From Blastocatellia bacterium (GTDB lineage: Bacteria > Acidobacteriota > Blastocatellia > Pyrinomonadales > Pyrinomonadaceae), in the NCBI GenBank assembly GCA_003175865.1, contig PSRF01000323.1, positions 1 through 8,257 of the forward strand: a DNA stretch of 8,257 nucleotides, in the 5' to 3' direction. Shown here piece after piece: positions 1 through 5,311 of the stretch; position 1 is the stretch's first letter, and each line of letters begins with the position of its first letter. Under the pieces are notes generated by a model. That model searched no databases, was not told where the DNA came from, and saw only the letters and a list, made by a program, of their open reading frames with translations. A program made the position numbers and the translations under genes.

Positions 1-720
1 TCCGGCGGGTCGAGCAGAACTTCTGATCTGCTGAGTCTCTTCGGTGGAAGAAGAGCTGATCGCAGTGTGGCCACTTATGATGTACCACATGCGGCTAACG
101 TCACGTTCCTTTACGACATCCCAACTTTCACCGATAACCGCATTGTGCATGCGATTACGAGTGGCTTTACGATGTCGGGTATCTGGCGAATTCAGTCCGG
201 TGCAGTCGACAGCGCTTATTTGAATGGCTTCGATATCAACGGTGACGGAGTTGCTACTAACGATCGTCCGGCGCTCAACAACCCTTCGGCTCCTCGAAAT
301 TCCGTAGCCATCTTCAACGGTTTGTGTGACGTGGAGTCGCCTACAGGTTATTGCAAAAACGACTTCGTAACACCAATTGCTTTGAACGATGCTCGGTTTG
401 TAGTGGATCCTTCAATTAGAACCGGCATAGTTGGGAGGAATACACTCCGTGCACCAACCTTGAATCGCTTTGATGTTAGCTTGACCAAAGCGATCAAGAT
501 ACCGTTTACGCGGTGGGAAAGTGACAAGTTTGAGATCCGTGTCGACTTCTTCAACGTCTTCAACCACCCGATCTTTACCTGGGATGCAGCCACTGTGGGT
601 GGTAATAGCGACGGCGATGTCTTCAACACGTTCTTTAACCAACCGGAACTCAATGGTGGTCCAAACACCACGCTTCGCAGTTTCCGCTCAGGACGAATTC
701 AATTGCGATATTCGTTCTGA
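1..720 (+). CDS. TonB-dependent receptor, Oar-like/carboxypeptidase-regulatory type, C-terminal part only (5' end outside window)
   Basis: The reading frame is open from the first base, giving 239 codons before TGA, so the gene starts upstream of the window; the in-frame GTG at 67 is internal. The fragment is the end of an outer-membrane beta-barrel that would take up large substrates in a TonB/ExbBD-dependent way. Signs of the acidobacterial Oar-like family are a strand like 'TSGFTMSGIWRIQSG' (about residues 50-64), a 'GDGVATNDRP' loop (about 81-90), 'VGRNTLRAPTLNRFDVSLTK' (about 143-162), 'FEIRVDFFNVFNHPIF' (about 176-191) and the C-terminal 'GRIQLRYSF', whose last aromatic residue is the usual barrel-assembly signal. 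The plug domain, TonB box and N-terminal carboxypeptidase-regulatory domain would lie in the missing part. A strong terminator follows 64 bases after the stop. The family call is firm; the substrate cannot be predicted. Confidence 0.9.
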   Translation, partial: SGGSSRTSDLLSLFGGRRADRSVATYDVPHAANVTFLYDIPTFTDNRIVHAITSGFTMSGIWRIQSGAVDSAYLNGFDINGDGVATNDRPALNNPSAPRNSVAIFNGLCDVESPTGYCKNDFVTPIALNDARFVVDPSIRTGIVGRNTLRAPTLNRFDVSLTKAIKIPFTRWESDKFEIRVDFFNVFNHPIFTWDAATVGGNSDGDVFNTFFNQPELNGGPNTTLRSFRSGRIQLRYSF

Positions 721-784
721 TTTGAACTGGGATTGGTTGGCTTCGAGGCCTGTTTGAATTACGTAGTTAGGCCGGAAGTACAAC

Positions 785-817
785 ATTGGGGCGGGACACA
801 ACCCCGCCCCAATTTTT
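785..817 (+). terminator. Rho-independent terminator of the TonB-dependent receptor gene
   Basis: A perfect 11-bp GC-rich stem (785-795 with 803-813, ATTGGGGCGGG / CCCGCCCCAAT) encloses a 7-nt loop and runs directly into five Ts (813-817). It lies 64 bases after the receptor stop codon. There is no T-run on the other strand, so it is mainly a plus-strand terminator, although the hairpin could also slow transcription arriving from the convergent minus-strand gene. Confidence 0.88.
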
Positions 818-859
818 CAGTCCGCGCCAGTTGTGTCCTCACGACACCACTCTTGGCGA

Positions 860-1513
860 TTACTTTCTTGCTGATTTACTCAACACCTTCGCTTCTCGTT
901 TGATCTCGTCACTTGTATTGATTATCTCTCCCAGATTCTCGCTTGCTGTTTCAATCACTTTTGCATCAATCACGCCGAGATTTTTAAAAAGCGGATTTCC
1001 GACGAATTCAACAATGAGGTCATGCAGCGCAACAATAGTTTTCTTAACCTGCGTTTCGTCGATTATTTGTGTATGACTCAATGGTGCGTCGGTCTTTTCG
1101 GCTTGGGGTAACGCAAGATTTTCTCGAAGCCGAGCAACTCGCTTCTTCATATCCTCAGATAGTTCGGCTAATCGATCGAAATTGAGAGTTTTATCAGGCT
1201 GTAGCATTCGCACGATCTCGTTATGAATTACCTGAATCCGCTGGAAATCCTCGTTGATTTGAGGAAACAAATTTCGTCTTCTTTCATTTGCCGCTTTGGC
1301 GTCATTCTTCATTCGGTTAATGGTGCGATCATAATCATCCATTGCCCGGTTACCTTCGCGAATGCTTGGTCCAGGTAAGTTAGTGGCCTGTGTCTGCGAT
1401 CTGACGTTTGTTGCAAGAATCAAGATGAGGAGTAAGACGAGTATCAGGAAAGCGATCTCGGAATAGAGAAAGACTCTGAAGTCCTGAAGGGTTTTCGTTC
1501 TCCAGTTGCTCAT
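860..1513 (-). CDS. Unknown single-span membrane protein with a charged, helical (coiled-coil-like) extracytoplasmic domain, 217 aa
   Basis: I do not recognise a named family. Starting from ATG at 1513 the product has a short cytoplasmic N-terminus with basic residues (MSNWRTKTLQDFR), one very hydrophobic helix (about residues 18-34, rich in L and I), and then a long polar, Arg/Lys/Glu-rich segment (about 55-135) with heptad-like spacing. A C-terminal helical region (about 155-215) contains 'VGNPLFKNLGVIDAK'. No catalytic motif is visible. Topology suggests N-in, with the helical domain in the periplasm. The frame stays open to 1645, but the ATG is preferred: GGAGG lies 4 nt upstream, and a good promoter (1557-1585) lies inside the extension. 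The gene converges on the receptor gene and stands alone. A methyl-accepting-type or other membrane-anchored sensor is possible, but no signalling domain is seen. Confidence 0.75.
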   Translation of the reverse strand: MSNWRTKTLQDFRVFLYSEIAFLILVLLLILILATNVRSQTQATNLPGPSIREGNRAMDDYDRTINRMKNDAKAANERRRNLFPQINEDFQRIQVIHNEIVRMLQPDKTLNFDRLAELSEDMKKRVARLRENLALPQAEKTDAPLSHTQIIDETQVKKTIVALHDLIVEFVGNPLFKNLGVIDAKVIETASENLGEIINTSDEIKREAKVLSKSARK

Positions 1514-1517
1514 AAGA

Positions 1518-1522
1518 CCTCC
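1518..1522 (-). promoter_or_regulatory. Shine-Dalgarno site that fixes the start of the 217-aa gene
   Basis: On the minus strand GGAGG stands four bases before the ATG at 1513-1511. This, with the promoter just upstream, argues against the 44-codon longer reading frame beginning at 1645. Confidence 0.7.
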
Positions 1523-1556
1523 GTGATGTGATTGTGATCGACGGCTGGCAAGAGGA

Positions 1557-1585
1557 AGTATAGTGCGGTAGTCAGTATTGCTCAA
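1557..1585 (-). promoter_or_regulatory. Sigma70-like promoter of the 217-aa membrane protein gene
   Basis: On the minus strand TTGAGC (1580-1585; 4 of 6 to consensus) is followed after exactly 17 bases by TATACT (1557-1562; 5 of 6). Transcription would start near 1550, leaving a leader of about 37 bases with the GGAGG site in it. The prediction is by eye. Confidence 0.5.
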
Positions 1586-1620
1586 CAATTGAATTTCTGA
1601 GAGTAGTGTGTCTTTGGAAG

Positions 1621-1720
1621 TTCCTCTCTGCGTTAACCTCTGCATCCTCTCCGTTTATGTATTAAAGCCAAACTTCAAACCGCGGGGGCGCAGAGGACGC
1701 AGAGGTAACGTAGAGAGAAA
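1621..1720. repeat. Long imperfect inverted repeat made of CTCTGCG-type units
   Basis: The left arm (1621-1653) and the reverse complement of the right arm (1689-1720) align over about 32 bases with four mismatches and one single-base indel. Both arms contain repeated 'CCTCTGCG' units (for example TCTCTGCGTT, CCTCTGCATCC). The roughly 36-base centre contains a GC-rich patch (CCGCGGGGGCG, about 1680-1690) and an AT-rich stretch. The whole can fold as a long hairpin in either strand. It fills the gap after the ADOP stop codon and lies upstream of the promoter of the next gene. From memory, similar CGCAGAG/CTCTGCG intergenic repeats occur in many unrelated bacterial genomes. No transposase or target-site duplication is visible. 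Confidence 0.75.
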
Positions 1721-1756
1721 CTGAAATGAGGATCTGATTGCTCGAGTGGGTCTGGT

Positions 1757-4336
1757 TTACTCGTATCTCAACGCCACCATTGGATCGACTTTCATAGCGC
1801 GGCGAGCTGGAATCAAACAAGCCAGTAACGCAATGATTATGAGCAATACTGCCGTGATGCCAAAGGTCAATGGGTCTCTCGGCTGCACCCCAAAGAGCAT
1901 GCTGTTGTAACTCTCCAAGTACTTCGTAAGCACGTATGCGCCGCCAAGGCCAAGCACTACACCGATCAAAGTCAACGTCATTCCCTGTTTCAGAATCATT
2001 GTCAGCATCTTGCCACGGTTCGCGCCCAACGCCATGCGAATACCGATCTCATGCGTGCGCCGCGACACCGAATACGCCATCACTCCGTAGAGTCCAACGG
2101 AAGCGAGTTGTTGTGCTAGCAAGCCGAACAAACTCATCAGCTTTGCGAACAACCTCTCCATCGAAAGAGTTTCATTGGATTGTTCGATCTGGGTCTTGAT
2201 GTTGTTCAGTGGTAGATTGGGTTCGACCTCGCGCACCGCCTGGCGAATCGCCGCGACAAAGGCCTTTGGGTCACCCGCAGTACGCACCTCAAACGACATC
2301 ATGTGAATTACCGACGGAGTTTGCAGCCAGGATCGATACATGGTCGCGGGAGTCTCATCGCGCTGGGCCGTATACTTCGCGTCTTTAACCAGACCAATGA
2401 TTTCAATCTCATCTGGCCGCGCAACATCCAGACTAAATCGTTTGCCGATCGGATTGCCTTCGGGAAAATATGTTTTTGCAAAGGTCTGATTCACAACAGC
2501 GACTTTTGGCGCTTTCAGATCATCTTTCGAGGTGAAAGTGCGCCCCAGGAGCATCGGTATCTCCATCGCCTCAAAGAAATTCTCCCTCACATTGTGAAAA
2601 TAGATTTCGCCTGTCTGAGGAACCCTGCCGTCGGGGCCGGGTTTCGCTCCCGGCAGATCAAACGTTCCACTTGATGCAGCGTGCGAAAGCAAAGGCACCT
2701 GCGAGAAAGTAACGGCGCTCACTCCCGGCACAGCTTCAAGCCGAACAAACAATTGTTGATAAAGGTTGCGGAGGCGGTCGTCTTTGTAACCCAGCAGACC
2801 GGGATCCACGTAGAAGAGCAGGAGATTCTCTTCGTTGAATCCAGTCTCGACTTTGTGCAAATTAATAAGAGTGCGGACCAACAGTCCCGCCCCAATTAAA
2901 AGCAAGAGTGACAGTGAGACTTGGGCCACAACCAGTGAGCGACTCAGGAGCGAGCGAGTTGTGCTGCTGGAACCACGACCCGTGTCCTTAAGTGCCGGCG
3001 TAAGATCGAGCTTGGTTGCCCGCAAGGCAGGAACTGTCCCGAACACAATGCCAGTCAAGAGCGAGAGACCAAAAGTAAAGGCAAGCACACGCAGATCCAA
3101 GCGAGGGTTCGCCGCGAAACCCTCCCGACCCCATTCGCTCACTCCTAACAGACTATTTTTGAGCCATAACGCGAGTAATATGCCGGCAGCTCCACCGAGG
3201 ATTGATAACAGCAAACTTTCGGTCAACAATTGTCGAATCAAACGCCAGCGACTCGCGCCGATTGCCAAACGCACAGCAATCTCTTTTTGTCGCGAAGATG
3301 CGCGCACCAACAACAGGTTCGCGACATTGGCGCAAGCGATTAGCAGCACAAGGGCCACTACCCCCAATAAGAGACGAAGTGGTTTGGCTAAAAACTCCCT
3401 CCCACTCATTTCGCCGCGATTTCCAGATATCGCTCCGAGATGTGGGTAATTCTTAGGCTCGAGTTGACTAATGGGTTGTTGCCCTCTCACTTTTCTTTGG
3501 GCCTGCCGTGCCTCGCGGTGCTCGAGAGCAGATTGTTGAAACGCGAGATCCAACGAGTCTCGAGCTTGCTCGATCGTCGCACCTGGTTTCAGCCTGCCCA
3601 TAATTCTCAGCCACCAGTCACCGGCACCCATAAACTCCGATCGATCACCACTGACTTGTGTTTCCCACCCCATGGGAATAGCCACATCCATTGACGAGCC
3701 AAGATCCATGGCACCTTCAAAACCTGGCGGTGCGACACCAGCGATCGTGAAGGGCACATTATTGAGATTTATTTGCTTTCCAATAACGTCTGAACTGCCG
3801 CCAAACCGCTTTTGCCAGAAACGATGACTAATGACGGCAACAGGAGGAGCGGCGGAGTTGTCGTCAGAGTAAGTAATCATGCGACCAAGAAAAGCAGGAA
3901 CGCCGAGGACTTCGTAATAATTTCCTGTGACAGCCTGGGCGTTGGCAACATCCACCGAACCGTTCGCATTCACGTTCAAAGCGATCGCGCCAAACGCAAT
4001 GATGTCTGTGCAAGCACCACGTTGCTCACGTAACCGCAGAAACGTCTGGTAAGGAAACGAGGATCGTGTGGTCAACCCCGTACTTGGGTCACGTCGATTG
4101 GTTCCATTATGACTGCCGGGAGTAAACTGGTTGTTCGAGACCGAATTGAACAACACCAAACTATCAGGATCCTTGACTACCGGCAGCTTCTTCAGCAACA
4201 CCACATCAAGCACACTAAACAGAGCTGTGTTTGCGCCAATGCCCAGGGCCAGCGTTAACAACGCGATCGCTGTGAATCCTGGGTTCTTCAGCATAGTCTG
4301 TAGGCCGTAACGCAAGTCCTGCCAAAGGTCCTTCAT
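1757..4336 (-). CDS. ADOP-family permease: duplicated MacB/FtsX ABC transporter permease without its own ATPase, 859 aa
   Basis: This is a complete acidobacterial duplicated orphan permease, a fused pair of MacB-like halves in the inner membrane. The N-terminus 'DLWQDLRYGLQTMLKNPGF' and following 'LTLALGIGANTALFSV' are diagnostic. Order: helix about 20-45, first periplasmic MacB core domain (about 50-290), first FtsX block with helices near 318-345, 370-393 and 415-437 and 'RQKEIAVRLAIGASRWRLIRQ' (about 349-369), helix 466-488, second periplasmic domain (about 490-715), then a second FtsX block with helices near 735-757, 785-803 and 823-843 and 'THEIGIRMALGANRGKML' (about 761-778). It ends in 'IPARRAMKVDPMVALRYE'. 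Length and eight helices match the family. ATG is preceded by GGAG eight bases upstream. No ATP-binding subunit lies nearby, as usual for this family. MacB relatives export peptides, toxins or lipoproteins by mechanotransmission; the substrate here is unknown. Confidence 0.93.
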   Translation of the reverse strand: MKDLWQDLRYGLQTMLKNPGFTAIALLTLALGIGANTALFSVLDVVLLKKLPVVKDPDSLVLFNSVSNNQFTPGSHNGTNRRDPSTGLTTRSSFPYQTFLRLREQRGACTDIIAFGAIALNVNANGSVDVANAQAVTGNYYEVLGVPAFLGRMITYSDDNSAAPPVAVISHRFWQKRFGGSSDVIGKQINLNNVPFTIAGVAPPGFEGAMDLGSSMDVAIPMGWETQVSGDRSEFMGAGDWWLRIMGRLKPGATIEQARDSLDLAFQQSALEHREARQAQRKVRGQQPISQLEPKNYPHLGAISGNRGEMSGREFLAKPLRLLLGVVALVLLIACANVANLLLVRASSRQKEIAVRLAIGASRWRLIRQLLTESLLLSILGGAAGILLALWLKNSLLGVSEWGREGFAANPRLDLRVLAFTFGLSLLTGIVFGTVPALRATKLDLTPALKDTGRGSSSTTRSLLSRSLVVAQVSLSLLLLIGAGLLVRTLINLHKVETGFNEENLLLFYVDPGLLGYKDDRLRNLYQQLFVRLEAVPGVSAVTFSQVPLLSHAASSGTFDLPGAKPGPDGRVPQTGEIYFHNVRENFFEAMEIPMLLGRTFTSKDDLKAPKVAVVNQTFAKTYFPEGNPIGKRFSLDVARPDEIEIIGLVKDAKYTAQRDETPATMYRSWLQTPSVIHMMSFEVRTAGDPKAFVAAIRQAVREVEPNLPLNNIKTQIEQSNETLSMERLFAKLMSLFGLLAQQLASVGLYGVMAYSVSRRTHEIGIRMALGANRGKMLTMILKQGMTLTLIGVVLGLGGAYVLTKYLESYNSMLFGVQPRDPLTFGITAVLLIIIALLACLIPARRAMKVDPMVALRYE

Positions 4337-4530
4337 CTCAGTGTCTCCAGGTTGTTAGTTGTGCTTTGCGGATTGCAGTACTTGCCGCCAGATGTTCAAT
4401 CGGCATGCCAGCCTTTGGCCAATGTTCGATTAACCAGTTCAAACGAGATGTTTTCGCGAAAAGATACGAGACCGCGCGAGTTTAGTAGGATTATGTCCAG
4501 CGACAACGGACCAGCTCACGGAGCAGAACC

Positions 4531-4547
4531 CTGACTCACTGAGTCAG
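4531..4547. promoter_or_regulatory. Perfect 8+1+8 dyad (CTGACTCA-C-TGAGTCAG), possible operator for ADOP
   Basis: The two 8-base arms are exact reverse complements around one central base, which suits binding of a dimeric helix-turn-helix regulator. It lies about 195 bases upstream of the ADOP start codon. Beside it is a second, weaker dyad (TGGGAT 4551-4556 with ATCCCA 4563-4568). Genes for ADOPs often sit beside PadR-type regulators, but none is in this window, so the binding protein is unknown. Confidence 0.4.
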
Positions 4548-4567
4548 TTGTGGGATCATCCAATCCC

Positions 4568-4597
4568 ATTATCGGACGATTTAAACGTTTATATCCA
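4568..4597 (-). promoter_or_regulatory. Possible sigma70-like promoter of the ADOP gene
   Basis: On the minus strand TGGATA (4592-4597; 4 of 6) and GATAAT (4568-4573; 5 of 6) are 18 bases apart. Transcription would start near 4561, placing both dyads at or just after the start site, as expected for a repressor. The leader would be long, about 225 bases, which weakens the case. Confidence 0.28.
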
Positions 4598-4667
4598 ACG
4601 CCAGGGCTTTCCAATTCCAGGGCAACGAGATTTCCTGAAGCCGTTCATGAGCATCCATACAAGCGCG

Positions 4668-5102
4668 CTATTCTTGTTTGCCCCTATCTCTTGTCGATAT
4701 GAAGTAATAACGAATCACGATTAGCCCCGCTAGAGCGGCCACTCCAGCTAGCAATTCCAGACCAGAAATTCCCGGCGTGACCATCTTGCGCGCAATGATG
4801 AAAATCAACACTTCAATTGCCGCGCTCGTTCGGTGAAATAGAAAAAGCAAAGCCAACTCAGCAGCGATAGCCACCAACAACAGACTGTGGATTATTTGAT
4901 GCAGCGCATCGTACTCACTGCCTTGACGCCACAATTGCGGTATGTCGCGAATGATAATTTCAAGTGTTGCGATTGAGGCTGCAACAATAATCAGGACGGC
5001 GCGGAGTGATAGAAAGAGGTGAACAGCGTTTCCCAGATGATGATCGAGAAATCGTTCCGGTGCTGTCTCGCTCCCACTTCTTGCCCTAGCTTCTATCAGC
5101 AC
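4668..5102 (-). CDS. PsiE-like small four-helix inner-membrane protein (phosphate-starvation-inducible E family), 144 aa
   Basis: The product has four predicted membrane segments: about residues 29-51, 67-90, 93-109 and 114-133. The stretch 'AAELALLFLFH' followed by 'AAIEVLIFIIARKMV' and a final helix ending 'GLIVIRYYF' resembles the PsiE family pattern, in which a conserved Arg-Lys follows the third helix. The length fits E. coli PsiE (about 136 aa). The molecular function of PsiE is unknown; in E. coli its gene is induced by phosphate starvation. The start used is GTG at 5102. A GGAGG (5119-5123) lies about 16 bases before it, which is too far to be convincing, so the exact start is uncertain; an in-frame stop bounds the frame at 5136-5138. 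It is separated from both neighbours by more than 200 bases and carries its own promoter. The PsiE assignment is from pattern memory and is moderate. Confidence 0.68.
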   Translation of the reverse strand: MLIEARARSGSETAPERFLDHHLGNAVHLFLSLRAVLIIVAASIATLEIIIRDIPQLWRQGSEYDALHQIIHSLLLVAIAAELALLFLFHRTSAAIEVLIFIIARKMVTPGISGLELLAGVAALAGLIVIRYYFISTRDRGKQE

Positions 5103-5207
5103 TCGACAGGGTTCAATGCCTCCAATCAGCTCCGGTCAAAACAATCGACGCAAGCTAGCAGGGGATTTCTTCTAAATGGGGATTGAAGTGCTGCTACAGT
5201 TCTCTCG

Positions 5208-5242
5208 CAGCTAGTAGGGAATTGCGAGCATCATACTAGCTG
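5208..5242. promoter_or_regulatory. 9-bp dyad CAGCTAGTA / TACTAGCTG, probable operator of the PsiE-like gene
   Basis: Two exact 9-base arms (5208-5216 and 5234-5242) flank a 17-base spacer, so their centres are 26 bases apart. In the minus direction the upstream arm overlaps the -10 hexamer and the downstream arm falls just after the predicted start of transcription. This is the usual place for a repressor. The arms contain CTAG, a tetramer that is rare in many bacterial genomes. The motif does not look like the E. coli Pho box. Confidence 0.45.
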
Positions 5243-5257
5243 AGGTAAGCCTTTGAA
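5230..5257 (-). promoter_or_regulatory. Sigma70-like promoter of the PsiE-like gene
   Basis: On the minus strand TTCAAA (5252-5257; 4 of 6) and TATGAT (5230-5235; 5 of 6) are 16 bases apart. Transcription would start near 5223, with a leader of about 120 bases before the GTG start. Confidence 0.45.
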
Positions 5258-5311
5258 AGTCTAAACGAAAATCACCGATGAAGGACTTCTTCGAAATCAG
5301 TAATAACAAAA

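Larger units (their letters stand above)
4337..4667. other. 331-bp intergenic region between the PsiE-like and ADOP genes, regulatory
   Basis: No credible gene is seen here. On the minus strand it holds a possible promoter and two short dyads (listed separately), another -10-like hexamer CATAAT (4490-4495) without a good -35, and the ADOP ribosome binding site (4345-4348). A heptamer CCAGGGC occurs twice in direct orientation, 16 bases apart (4601-4607, 4617-4623). No clear terminator follows the PsiE-like stop codon. Confidence 0.5.

Noticed and set aside
833..847. Small hairpin GTGTC-CTCAC-GACAC as terminator for the 217-aa gene
   Set aside because: Only five base pairs and no T-run on the minus strand.
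1514..1645. 44-codon N-terminal extension of the 217-aa gene
   Set aside because: It begins inside the inverted-repeat element, contains a good promoter, and the ATG at 1513 has GGAGG at the right distance.
2884..2896. 13-base match (reverse complement) to the stem of the terminator at 785-797
   Set aside because: It encodes Ile-Gly-Ala-Gly in a conserved ADOP helix, so the match is explained by coding and chance.
2835..3449. 204-codon plus-strand frame inside the ADOP gene
   Set aside because: It is antisense to the unmistakable ADOP coding sequence and has Arg/Ser-rich composition typical of a shadow frame.
4352..4534. 60-codon plus-strand frame in the ADOP upstream region
   Set aside because: TTG start, no ribosome site, no recognisable sequence, and it covers likely regulatory DNA.
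4601..4623. Direct repeat CCAGGGC with 16-base period
   Set aside because: Only seven bases conserved and no link to a promoter position; too weak to call a binding array.
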